A DNA stretch of 64,000 nt, taken from contig JAFBAO010000101.1 in the NCBI GenBank assembly GCA_019247715.1, positions 1 to 64,000 of the forward strand. The letters are read 5' to 3'. Below, in pieces: positions 18,129 to 26,654 of this stretch (position 1 is the first letter of the stretch; every line of letters starts with the position of its first letter). The translations under genes and the position numbers were made by a program. The DNA is from Caulobacteraceae bacterium (GTDB taxonomy: Bacteria; Pseudomonadota; Alphaproteobacteria; Caulobacterales; Caulobacteraceae). The notes beneath the pieces are model-generated. The model was not told where the DNA came from. It saw only the letters and a program-made list of their open reading frames with translations, and ran no database searches.

Positions 18129-18203
18129 TACAGGCCGCGCCCGTCATCGGATCGTTCTCCAAGCCGCCCAGCACGGGCTGCGTTGTGCGCTGGAGGACAG
18201 GCA

Positions 18204-19118
18204 TCACGTGGCCTCCGTCAGAAGGCGGCGAAAGGGCTCGTCGTCGAGGATGCCGCTGTCCTCGATGCTGGAGGCGTTTGTTTGCCCGAGCCTCAGAAGG
18301 CAGAGCGTTGTAGCTGGCCCGAGGCTGTCGCGCCCGAGCGCCTGCTGCAGCGCAAGCGCGCGCTCCCAGGTCGGCGGTTCGCCGCGCCGCCAGCCCAGGT
18401 GAAGGAAGAGGCCGGCGCAGATCGCCCGCTCGACGCGCACCGCCTTCGGATTCTCGCCGATCGTGTTGCTGGCGTGGATACGGTAGCGGAGCAGCCTCCG
18501 ATCCAGGAAGGCGAGGCGGTGACCCAGCGCCTCGCACCGGAGCAGGAACTCCAGGTCGTGAGCGTACCGCAGGGGCGCGAAGCCGCCCACCTCTGCGAAC
18601 AGCCGCCGCCGCATGAAGATGTTCGAGGTCGTCATCACGAAATTGGCCTCGACCAGCGCCAGGGCGAGGTCGCGGACCGCCTTGTAGTTTCCCAACGCGC
18701 CCTCGAACCACAGACTCTCGGTCGCCTCTCCCGCGTCGTCCATGAAGGCGATCGAGCTGCAGGCGAGGGCGCTGCCTTCGTCGAGGTCGAGCACTCGCGC
18801 AAGCTCGGCCAGACGGCCAGGTTCGTAGGCGTCATCGGAGTTCAGGATGGTGACGTATTCGCCGGTCGCGGCGCTCAGGCCCCGGTTGATAGCCGCATGG
18901 GCGCCCTCGTTCTCCTGAGCGACGAAACAGATGCGCGGATCGCGCCGCGCAAGCTCGCGCATCACCCACGCCGAGTCGTCGCTCGAGCCGTCGTCGATGA
19001 CGATGAGCTCTCTAAGAATGGCGCCCTGCGCAAGCACGCTCTGCACCGCGCGCGTGATGAAACGTCCGTGGTTATAGAGCGGGATGACCACCGACACCCG
19101 GCCTGCGCGCGAGCTCAC
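18204..19118 (-). CDS. Family 2 glycosyltransferase
   Basis: A 304-residue GT-A enzyme. It starts with SVVIPLYNHGRFITRAVQSV, has VIDDGSSDDSAW near 40-51, the metal-binding NSDDAYEPGR near 93, and the C-terminal YAHDLEFLLRCEALG helix with the general-base acidic residue. It is likely to transfer one sugar of the glycan unit at the cytoplasmic side of the membrane; no transmembrane segment is visible. It is gene five of the minus-strand run, between the methyltransferase at 19158 and the epimerase at 17136, with short spacers. Confidence 0.87.
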   Translation of the reverse strand: MSSRAGRVSVVIPLYNHGRFITRAVQSVLAQGAILRELIVIDDGSSDDSAWVMRELARRDPRICFVAQENEGAHAAINRGLSAATGEYVTILNSDDAYEPGRLAELARVLDLDEGSALACSSIAFMDDAGEATESLWFEGALGNYKAVRDLALALVEANFVMTTSNIFMRRRLFAEVGGFAPLRYAHDLEFLLRCEALGHRLAFLDRRLLRYRIHASNTIGENPKAVRVERAICAGLFLHLGWRRGEPPTWERALALQQALGRDSLGPATTLCLLRLGQTNASSIEDSGILDDEPFRRLLTEAT

Positions 19119-19157
19119 GAGGTCATCCCTAGGACGGGGGTTGCGCGAAGCGCCAGG

Positions 19158-20024
19158 TCACGGCCCAGCCTTCCTGAAGATGGCGGTGTCCTGAAAGCTG
19201 GGTTGGCAGGGAATGACCTCGATGAACTCCAGGATCCGGCCCCAGTTCCGGCGGATGTAGGATTCGCTGTAGAAGACGTTGGACGAGTAGGAGCGCTGGT
19301 TCCGCCACCGGAAGATCAGTCGGTCGGAGGCAAGCGGCTTGCCCCGGAACTTCGAAAAATCGGGATGGGTGGCGAGCGCATCGTAGATCGGCCAGCCCGG
19401 CGTCATCTCGGCCCAGGTGCGGCTGCTGTGAAAGGTCAGCCAGGCGATCCCCCCGGGGCGCAGGATACGCCGGAACTCCATCAGCCAGGTGGTGTCGAAA
19501 CTCTCGATGTGGGTCATGACCGAGAAGGCGGAAAGGAAGTCGACGCTCCCGTCCGCCAGGGGCAGGGTCGGGATCGAAGTGTTCTGGAACACGCTGATGG
19601 CCAGCGGCAAATGGCGCGTCACCCAGTCGACGTGGGCCCGGTTGATATCGCACCCGACGATGCTGGATATGCCGGTCTGGTAGTGCAGATGGCGCAGCAA
19701 CCGGCCGCTGGCGCAGCCGACGTCGAGGTAGCTGTCGATGTTCACGCCGTTGGCGTCGCACCAGTCGGTGATCTGAAACAGGTCCCGAAGGCCCGAAGCC
19801 CAGAAGTTGTAGTGGTTGTCGCCGTAATAGCCTTCCCGGTCCTCCGTTGTCGGCAGCGGCGCCGTGTCCCGTTCCACCGCGACCTGCACGGCGAGGCGGT
19901 CGGTGTCCCAGACCACCGTGCCGTCAGCCTGGTGAAGATACTGGCTCACGGGCCCGAGGCTCTTGGACGCATAATCGGTTCGTGAGTTGAGGGATATGTA
20001 ATCTTCCCAGATCTCAACCTGCAT
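19158..20024 (-). CDS. Class I SAM-dependent methyltransferase
   Basis: A 288-residue protein with a class I SAM-binding core: YLDVGCASGRLLRHLHYQ (near 100), CDINRAHVDWV (acidic end of strand 2), and VDFLSAFSVMTHIESF (motif for strand 4), followed by EFRRILRPGGIAWLTFHSS. It could methylate a sugar or a lipid-linked intermediate. The longer frame begins at 20081, inside the upstream glycosyltransferase. I chose ATG 20024 because it gives an 11-base overlap with that gene and has AGG about nine bases upstream. It is fourth in the minus-strand run. Confidence 0.78.
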   Translation of the reverse strand: MQVEIWEDYISLNSRTDYASKSLGPVSQYLHQADGTVVWDTDRLAVQVAVERDTAPLPTTEDREGYYGDNHYNFWASGLRDLFQITDWCDANGVNIDSYLDVGCASGRLLRHLHYQTGISSIVGCDINRAHVDWVTRHLPLAISVFQNTSIPTLPLADGSVDFLSAFSVMTHIESFDTTWLMEFRRILRPGGIAWLTFHSSRTWAEMTPGWPIYDALATHPDFSKFRGKPLASDRLIFRWRNQRSYSSNVFYSESYIRRNWGRILEFIEVIPCQPSFQDTAIFRKAGP

Positions 20025-20799
20025 TCTTTGAAACCTGATGTTGCCGTGTGCCGTCCGCGTCCGCCGCGAGGGCCGGATCACCGCGCGGTCCCGGCCAGGC
20101 GTATTTGAGCAGCGGATTCGGCCTGATGATCACATCGCTGTCGGCGCATTTGGCGCTCTGCGAACCGGGCCTCCGACGCTTCGCGTGCACGGTCCCTGGA
20201 ACCGGCCGGTGGGAGACGCCGGCGTCGAGGGTGACGCAGCTCCAAAGCCAGTCCTCGTGCCCGTAGCCCGCCGCCAGGTCGTTGGCCTCGAAGGGAAACT
20301 CCAGGTAGACCCGCCGCTCGCCGAATCCCATCGCATCCCAGTAGTTGTCCAATCTCAGATAGGCGGGATCGAAACCCTCGGCCTCCGAATCGGCGTGAAG
20401 CCAGATGGTAGGTTCAGAACCGAAGAAGATGCTGCACTCGGAATGTCCCACGGTGGTGCGGCGGCAGCCTCTGAGGAATTCGTAGCCGTTGACGAGCCAG
20501 TTCCCGCTCCACAGGTCGTCACCGTCCAGGAAGGTGACAAACGTCCCGGAAGCGGCCCTCACGGCTTCGTTGCGCGCCAGGCCCGGGTCCCCGTGGTCGC
20601 TGCGGATGAGCTGGTAGTCCGGGGCGCTCTCTCTGAGGACCGCCCCGGTAAGCTCATCGCCCCGGTCGAGGATCACGATCGGCTCGACCGACAGACCGGA
20701 CGCCGTCGCCCGCCCAATCGCCTGTCCGAAGCTGTGCAGCGTCGGGCCGAGGAGCAGGCCTTCGCGATGGCACGTGAGGATGGCGGTTATGTCGGTCAG
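20014..20799 (-). CDS. Family 2 glycosyltransferase (apparent CTG start)
   Basis: A 261-residue GT-A enzyme when read from CTG at 20799. The sequence after it, TDITAILTCHREGLLLGPTL, is the conserved first strand of GT2 proteins. FVTFLDGDDLWSGNWLV near 88 holds the metal-binding D-x-D, and YGHEDWLWSCVTLDAG is the later acidic helix. The first conventional start (GTG 20676) would remove the first 41 residues and the nucleotide-binding strand. The CTG overlaps the upstream TGA as CTGA, and GGAGGAG lies five to six bases before it, so coupled initiation at CTG is likely. No ATG, GTG or TTG exists between the CTG and the in-frame stop upstream. It probably adds one sugar of the repeat unit. Confidence 0.75.
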   Translation of the reverse strand: MTDITAILTCHREGLLLGPTLHSFGQAIGRATASGLSVEPIVILDRGDELTGAVLRESAPDYQLIRSDHGDPGLARNEAVRAASGTFVTFLDGDDLWSGNWLVNGYEFLRGCRRTTVGHSECSIFFGSEPTIWLHADSEAEGFDPAYLRLDNYWDAMGFGERRVYLEFPFEANDLAAGYGHEDWLWSCVTLDAGVSHRPVPGTVHAKRRRPGSQSAKCADSDVIIRPNPLLKYAWPGPRGDPALAADADGTRQHQVSKNAG

Positions 20800-22673
20800 G
20801 CGCTCTCCTCCATCGCCAAGAGGGCGGCCAGGTCCTTATCGTACTTGTGGGTGCAATACTCCCTCGTCGCGAGAAATTGCAGGTTGCGCGCGCGCCTGAC
20901 CCGCTCTTGCGGCGAGGCGATCATGTCTCTGAGCGCGGCCACGTAGGCGCCGGCCTCCCAGGCCGCCACCGGCCAGCCGGTGTCGTGGGCGATGAGCTCG
21001 CAAACCCCCTCCACCGCGCTAGCCACGATCGGCGTTCCCATGTTGGCGAGTTCCACCAGGATGGTCGGCATGCCGTCCCAGGCCGAGGTGTAGAGCCAGC
21101 CGTCGCAGTCGAGGAGCGGCAATTCCTCGTACTTGGCGAACGGCTTGTGCAGGACAAGGTTGGCCGGTCTGTTCGCCGTCGAGGCAGGCGCGTCGAGCAC
21201 TGGCGCGCCCCAGCACTCGAAGTCGACATCCGGCATCAGGGCGGCGATCTGCTCCACCAGGTCGAAGCGCTTCTGGCGATCCAGGCGCCCCGCCCAGAGC
21301 ACACGCGGCCTTCGGCGCGCTCCCAGCCGGCCGGCGGCTTCCTCCGCGACCGTTATGGCCCTGGGCGCCATGCGCGCCGGCGTGCGCAGCGTGACGAGGC
21401 GCCGGCGCACCGCCGGCGGCGGCCGGTACATGTGCGTCAGCTCGTCGCGCAGATAGAAGGTGTCCGTGATCGCGCCAGCCAAGAAAGGAGCGGTGGAGGG
21501 GAAGTAGGTCGACGGGTAACCGGCGCGCGTCCCCTCGGGCGTGCGATCCCAGCAGAACAGATAGGAATAGAGCCCGGTCTCGCGCGCGAGCCGCTCTCCG
21601 AAGCGGTCGAACACGGACCAGCATAGGCGCGAGTTCACATTCAATATCCGCCGGGGCGCAAGCCCCCTGAAGATCGCCAGCAGAAGCCGCTCCGCCGCGT
21701 GTCCGCCGATCGACATGAAGATGTCCGACAGGTCGGCGACATCGACGCCGCTCGGGACGATGTCCGGCCATTCGACGATGGGGCTGTCGATCTGCAGGAA
21801 GAGCAGACGCTCGTCGGGCCTGAGGCGCGCCAGGGATTTCGTGAGCACGCTGGCGACCAGGTCGGCGCCGCCCATCCGTATCCAGGGCACGCAGACGATG
21901 GTGTCGTAGCTTTTTCGCGGGAGGCGCTGGCGGGCCTGGTGTTCATGCAGGTGCAGATCGTCGTGAAATGGCGCCATATCTACGTCGGACGCAAAGATAT
22001 TTCCGACGCTCGGGTCCGAATCCTGAAATTCTTCAACAATAGTCTTAAATTCGTCTCTTCCGATTATATTCAATACGCGGTCGCGAGATGCCTCATAGTC
22101 ACGCTCTCTCGCAAGGTAAAATTCGGCCGAGTCGCGCGTCGCGTTGCGGCGGTAGGCGTCTGGTATGGGCGTCTTGCGGGGCGCCCTCAGCCCATCGGTT
22201 CGGGCCGAGCTGACTGCAACGAAGTGCGCGAACGCCCACTGGCCGCTCTGCCGAACGGATGGATGCCTCGCCAGATAATACGTTTCATCGAACGCCTGAT
22301 ATGGAACCAACCGCGCCTCTATTCCGTAGATCAGCCAATGAAGGAGAGGCGGAATTTGAGACGAAACCGGTATTCCCGCGTTTGAAGCTTGGGACCTGTA
22401 CCGAGACGGACTGAAGAACCAATACTCCTCTTCGAAGGAAGGCGGATCCAAGAGGCCTTCGCGGAGCAGCCGCAGTGCGTCGGCCTTGTCGGCCAGCTCG
22501 AAGAGCGCGAGTCCCAGGGCGAGCTGCTCGCGGGACAGCCGATAGCCGAACCGAGCCTTGACCCGATTGCGAATGCGCCGGAGCGACGCTGGCGTCGCGC
22601 CGCGGGCGGCGCGGAACCTCCGCAACAGATCACGCCCAGAAAGTCGCGAAATCAGGGAAGGGGAAGTCGGCAA
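20796..22673 (-). CDS. Large glycosyltransferase with GT4-type catalytic domain
   Basis: A 625-residue protein. The first 230 residues are helical and not clearly assignable; they include HWLIYGIEARLVPYQAFDET and YLARHPSVRQSG, a pattern seen at the N-terminus of other large glycan enzymes. From about 260 a GT-B enzyme follows: VCVPWIRMGGADLVASVLTK (267), VLWAGRLDRQKRFDLVEQIA (457) and GMPTILVELANMGTPIVAS (531), the usual donor-binding E-x7-G-x-P-I. The base composition is lower in GC near 21960-22100, which hints at a separate origin for the N-terminal part. It is gene two of the minus-strand run and its stop overlaps the next gene's CTG. Confidence 0.8.
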   Translation of the reverse strand: MPTSPSLISRLSGRDLLRRFRAARGATPASLRRIRNRVKARFGYRLSREQLALGLALFELADKADALRLLREGLLDPPSFEEEYWFFSPSRYRSQASNAGIPVSSQIPPLLHWLIYGIEARLVPYQAFDETYYLARHPSVRQSGQWAFAHFVAVSSARTDGLRAPRKTPIPDAYRRNATRDSAEFYLARERDYEASRDRVLNIIGRDEFKTIVEEFQDSDPSVGNIFASDVDMAPFHDDLHLHEHQARQRLPRKSYDTIVCVPWIRMGGADLVASVLTKSLARLRPDERLLFLQIDSPIVEWPDIVPSGVDVADLSDIFMSIGGHAAERLLLAIFRGLAPRRILNVNSRLCWSVFDRFGERLARETGLYSYLFCWDRTPEGTRAGYPSTYFPSTAPFLAGAITDTFYLRDELTHMYRPPPAVRRRLVTLRTPARMAPRAITVAEEAAGRLGARRRPRVLWAGRLDRQKRFDLVEQIAALMPDVDFECWGAPVLDAPASTANRPANLVLHKPFAKYEELPLLDCDGWLYTSAWDGMPTILVELANMGTPIVASAVEGVCELIAHDTGWPVAAWEAGAYVAALRDMIASPQERVRRARNLQFLATREYCTHKYDKDLAALLAMEESA

Positions 22674-22874
22674 GGGCGCAGGTTATCGCGGGAAGAGGCG
22701 CAGGACGCCTAGGTTCCGCCTTTCTCAGATCGTTTCGAACGGCGTCGGCGAGCGGCGAATCGCTGCCAGGCGAGCTCGGTAGGTTACTCCGGTCGACTCC
22801 TATACCGGATTCCGGCCGAGGCGCCAGAAGCGACGGGGGGGGCTGGGAAGCCACCCGAGTGGCCGGAGGGATTG
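22674..22874. other. Spacer of about 200 bases inside the minus-strand run
   Basis: The stretch 22674-22874 between two same-strand glycosyltransferase genes shows no convincing gene and no clear terminator. A frame on the minus strand (22630-22977) runs through it but is rich in Pro and Ser without family features. Confidence 0.4.
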
Positions 22875-24941
22875 CTACATCGCCGAGTCGGGCGCGTATT
22901 TCTCGGTCCGGCGCCGAGCCTGACGGCGCATCCGCTCCGGCAGAGGGAGTTTCATCAGACTGCGATTGGCTGTCCACTTGACGTGCCGGACCCAGGTCTT
23001 CAGCGGTTTTCTTCGCGCGTCGTAGAGCGCCTGAACCAGCAGTCTGCTCTCAGCATCGCCCCGAGCAGCCTCGGCGCGCGCACCCTGCTCGACCACGCCA
23101 GTGATGATATTCTTGCCGTCGCCACCGGGGTCGGCGCCGTTCTGCAAAAGCGTCCGGTGTTCAATGCTGAGCCCGCCAACGGACTCCAAGAAGGTCTGAG
23201 CTATCTTTCCGTATCCGGCGCCGCTGCTCAACATGGAGAGCACGTCCGCGATTACCGACTGCTTTTCCCCCACGTAGACGACGCCGAGGCCGTGTGAATG
23301 CATGAGCTCGAAGGCCGGATATCGCTCTTTCAATTCTTGCCAAAATCGCCAGACGCCGAATTCCCGTTCATGCACGTTGATATCGTGAAACAGGATAACG
23401 CCGTCGCATGAGAGCTTAGGAAGCCAAGTGTCGAAATCTTCCTTAACGGCAGAATACGTGTGATATCCATCTATATGAAGAATATCTATCGATTTGTCCT
23501 CGAAGCAGGACAGCGCCTGCCGGAAATTTGACCTGATATACATCTGGTCCGGAAAATTGGATCCAAGTAATTTGGTGAATCCCAAAAATACATCGTCGCT
23601 GTAGAAACTTGCGTGCGGATCTCCGAGCCAGTTGTCGACGGCGATGCACTCCGTTCCCAGGTGGTCGCCGGCCTGGCAGGCAGCGAAGTAAGACATCCCA
23701 TGGTGCGAGCCGAGCTCGACGAAACGTCTTGGGCGCAGGACGGTGAACAGGCAAAACAGCGCCGGCACCAAACCAGACCATGCGGAAAAGGTCAGCACCC
23801 TCACCCTCGTGAAGGCTGCGGTCACCGCCTCCGCCACCAGGGCGGCGTCGATCTTGGGCAGGCGATCGGGGTCGTCGAATGGCAGCGCTGCAAGCGGGGC
23901 CTGGATGATGCGACCCGCGCCGGTGAGCACCTGCGGGACGATCCTGATGTTCTTCCCCTCGACGACCGCGCCCACCAGACTTCCGGATGTGAAGCGGTCG
24001 TCGTTCCATACGACCGCCTGATCCCTGGACAGGGTCTCGCTCATGCTCGCCGCTTCGGACCCGGAGGCTTCGCCGGCCCGCAGGTAGGCTGGCGCCTCTA
24101 TGGTCGGCCATTCCTCCCCTTCGCGCACATACGGCTCCTTCTCCCCGTAGTTGGCCGCCAGAGAGTCGAGTTCCGGGGCGCTCAGCGAGGCGCGCGACTG
24201 CAGCCACTCGTTCATCGAATCGACGTGAACTCCTTCGCTCTCGCGACGGTTGTGCTTGGTTAGCAAGGTCCTGTGGGCCACCGAGATCTTATACTTGAAC
24301 CGGTCGACAGATCTGATCGGTAGGTGCAGCAGCGTAAGCCCATCAGGAAGGCCGGGGCAAATAGGCGTCTCGCTGAAAGTCGGAGAGACCAGGTGGTTGC
24401 CCTCATGAATGTAGAAATCGCGATTATTGGCGGCGAACAAATTCGAAATTGCCACCTTGCTGTAAGAAGAAACGCGACCGGTCCAAAAAAACGGATGTGA
24501 AATGTCAAAATGGGAAAATGATCCATATTGAGATGGAATAAGGTTCAACCATCGCAAGTGCATTATGGTGTCCGGGAAAGTCTTGAGTCGCTGGATCAGT
24601 TCAGATCGACTTTCCACGTTCAGAAATTCATCGCCGTCAATCAAGAAAATCCAGTCCGCTCCTTCGCGGAAGGCGATGCGGGCCAAGCGGTTCATGATGG
24701 CGCTTTGGAACTTCTCCTGCTTGTCGACGGTATAGACGTCGATTCTCGACCCCCCCCTTACGGCTTCGGCCAACATTTCTCCGGTGCCGTCGGTGGATTG
24801 AACGTCCGCCACTATAAGCTTGTCGAACAAGCAATCGGCCTGACGGATGAACGCAGATATGATGTCAGCTTCGTTGCGAACCATCGTCACAGCGTAGACT
24901 TTGAATTCGTCGTTCTTAGCTTTGATGTCCGCTTCGGCCAT
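22875..24941 (-). CDS. Fusion of family 2 glycosyltransferase and SAM methyltransferase
   Basis: A 688-residue two-enzyme protein. Residues 10-250 are a GT-A domain of the GT2/GT92-like kind (VTMVRNEADIISAFIRQADC, VADVQSTDGTGEM, ADWIFLIDGDEFLNVES). Residues 395-580 are a class I methyltransferase of the Methyltransf_24 type: RRFVELGSHHGMSYFAACQ near 403, DILHIDGYHTYSAVKEDFD near 487 and VILFHDINVHEREFGVW near 515. It could add a sugar and methylate the same residue. I chose ATG 24941 because GGAGGAAGG lies directly before it. It heads the seven-gene minus-strand run and is divergent from the gene at 25407. Confidence 0.83.
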   Translation of the reverse strand: MAEADIKAKNDEFKVYAVTMVRNEADIISAFIRQADCLFDKLIVADVQSTDGTGEMLAEAVRGGSRIDVYTVDKQEKFQSAIMNRLARIAFREGADWIFLIDGDEFLNVESRSELIQRLKTFPDTIMHLRWLNLIPSQYGSFSHFDISHPFFWTGRVSSYSKVAISNLFAANNRDFYIHEGNHLVSPTFSETPICPGLPDGLTLLHLPIRSVDRFKYKISVAHRTLLTKHNRRESEGVHVDSMNEWLQSRASLSAPELDSLAANYGEKEPYVREGEEWPTIEAPAYLRAGEASGSEAASMSETLSRDQAVVWNDDRFTSGSLVGAVVEGKNIRIVPQVLTGAGRIIQAPLAALPFDDPDRLPKIDAALVAEAVTAAFTRVRVLTFSAWSGLVPALFCLFTVLRPRRFVELGSHHGMSYFAACQAGDHLGTECIAVDNWLGDPHASFYSDDVFLGFTKLLGSNFPDQMYIRSNFRQALSCFEDKSIDILHIDGYHTYSAVKEDFDTWLPKLSCDGVILFHDINVHEREFGVWRFWQELKERYPAFELMHSHGLGVVYVGEKQSVIADVLSMLSSGAGYGKIAQTFLESVGGLSIEHRTLLQNGADPGGDGKNIITGVVEQGARAEAARGDAESRLLVQALYDARRKPLKTWVRHVKWTANRSLMKLPLPERMRRQARRRTEKYAPDSAM

Positions 24942-25406
24942 CCTTCCTCCGCTTTGACGCTCTCGCAATGACCGACTCGATTGAGCCTGAGCGGCTCTTT
25001 CAGGCGGGGGGCTGAAATATCAGCTCACGCTGGGAGCGTCGCCAAGGCCGGCGGGCGGGGCCCTGCCGCCGTCCCCAGGGCCAGAGCCATGACGACCTGC
25101 AGCGCAGGTTGACTTTCCGTTCCGCCCCTTGATCTCAGTTCCTTGACCAAAGGCGCGGCGCCTTGGCCTGTCCGCGCCCATAAGCTGAAGGCCGAAGCTC
25201 CTAGCGGGTCGGACTCGGGGAAGCAACCCGGGTCACGCCCTTTGGACCGCTGCCGACGTCACCAAGAACGATTCTCCGATCCGCGTTCGGTGGGCTGCGG
25301 GCCGGCGCGTTTACGCGTTTCGGACCCCCTATTAGAATGGACCTTCCGTCCGGGCGCCCTTCGGGGCCCTGGGCGGTTTGAACCGACCTGCGATTTTGGG
25401 GAGTTT
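24942..25406. promoter_or_regulatory. 465-base divergent control region
   Basis: This gap separates the first genes of the two large divergent runs, so both promoters should be here. I see no gene; the plus-strand frame from 25143 is only an extension of the next CDS. One small palindrome, ACCTGC-AGC-GCAGGT at about 25096-25110, might be an operator. No confident -35/-10 pair was found. Confidence 0.4.
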
Positions 25407-26591
25407 ATGGAGCCGCTCGAGCGCGTCGATGTAATCGTGCCCGTCTACAATCAACCCGATGTCGTCGCTGGCTGCATCGAATCGGTGCTGGCGACGATCG
25501 ACCGGCGCGTGGCCGAAGTGATTGTCATCGACGACGGCAGCACCAATGCGAAGGTGGTCTCCTACCTTCGCTCGAAAGCCGAAAGCGGCGCGATAACTCT
25601 CCACATCAACGATAAGAACAGGGGCTTCACGAGAACCGTAAATCGCGGGATGCGCTGTCATCCCGACCGGGATGTCCTGCTCCTGAACAGCGATACGGTC
25701 GTGTACGGGTGTTGGCTGGAGCGTCTGCGGGCCGCCGCCTACTCCGGCCCAAAGATCGCCACGGTCAATCCGTTGACGAACGCCAGCCACATCAGCGCCT
25801 ATCCCCATCGGGACGGAAATAGCGGGGTCGCCTTAGAACTGGACGATAAAACGCTCGACGCCATGGCCGCGGCCAGAAACAAGGGAGTCTACGTCGATGT
25901 GCATACGACGGTGGGATTTTGTATGTACATCAGAAGAGACTGCCTAAGAACCTTCGGACTATTTGATGAAAGGCATTTCCCCGTCGGGTACGGCGAAGAA
26001 TCGGACTTTTGCTACCGGGCCCGAAAGGTCGGATGGCGCCATCTCGTGGCGGGCGACGTCTTTGTGAGGCACCTGGATGGGCAGTCCTTCGGGGAGCGCA
26101 AGAATCGCCTGGTGAAAGAGATGCTCGCCAAGTTTCACAAGCTTCACCCGGACGTCGCCCTCTACGATGCGTACTTCGAGAAAGCGGATCCTGTCCGAAC
26201 CGTTCGGTCCCGGCTCGATCTGGCCCGGGTCAGGCGCGCACTGGGCGGCGCCAAGGAGTTGCGGCTGGTTGCGGAAGCAAGGGCTGACGCGGCTGTCGCC
26301 CCGGATCGAATCTTCCTGGATTACGACGTACGCGGCGGCGTCGCGCAGCTGGTGGTGGCTGGAAGCCGCGACTTCCCCAACCTCAGAGCGTACCGCATGC
26401 CGGGCGATATGAGCAGGTTCAACGCCGACATGCGCTATCTGGGTGTTGAACGAATCCGCTGTTCCTCCGCACAGACGCGCTCGTTTGTGGACGAGCGCCT
26501 CGTCTCCACGCCGGCGGAATCCAGGTTGGGCCCGGCGCTGCTCGGACCTGAGGGGGGCTGGCTGGAAGCCGATACGAGCGCGGCGCGCTAG
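25407..26591 (+). CDS. Family 2 glycosyltransferase
   Basis: A 394-residue protein with an N-terminal GT-A domain (about 1-265): DVIVPVYNQPDVVAGCIESV, VIDDGST near 46, LLLNSDTVVYGCWLERL near 92, and HFPVGYGEESDFCYRARKVG near 192, the pattern of rhamnosyl/galactofuranosyl-type GT2 enzymes. The last 120 residues are not recognised. The ATG at 25407 is chosen because GGGGAG lies six bases upstream and the conserved strand starts immediately after. It precedes the epimerase at 26655 by 63 bases and is probably the first gene of the plus-strand heptose operon. Confidence 0.85.
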   Translation: MEPLERVDVIVPVYNQPDVVAGCIESVLATIDRRVAEVIVIDDGSTNAKVVSYLRSKAESGAITLHINDKNRGFTRTVNRGMRCHPDRDVLLLNSDTVVYGCWLERLRAAAYSGPKIATVNPLTNASHISAYPHRDGNSGVALELDDKTLDAMAAARNKGVYVDVHTTVGFCMYIRRDCLRTFGLFDERHFPVGYGEESDFCYRARKVGWRHLVAGDVFVRHLDGQSFGERKNRLVKEMLAKFHKLHPDVALYDAYFEKADPVRTVRSRLDLARVRRALGGAKELRLVAEARADAAVAPDRIFLDYDVRGGVAQLVVAGSRDFPNLRAYRMPGDMSRFNADMRYLGVERIRCSSAQTRSFVDERLVSTPAESRLGPALLGPEGGWLEADTSAAR

Positions 26592-26654
26592 CCGGGGGCG
26601 GTCGCCGAGCGTGGCGCCTTGAATGTTGCGGGCGCCTAGGCTTTGAAGGCGCCC

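Noticed and set aside
17895..19985. A plus-strand frame of 696 codons
   Set aside because: It runs antisense through an epimerase, a GT2 and a methyltransferase, which all have clear motifs on the minus strand.
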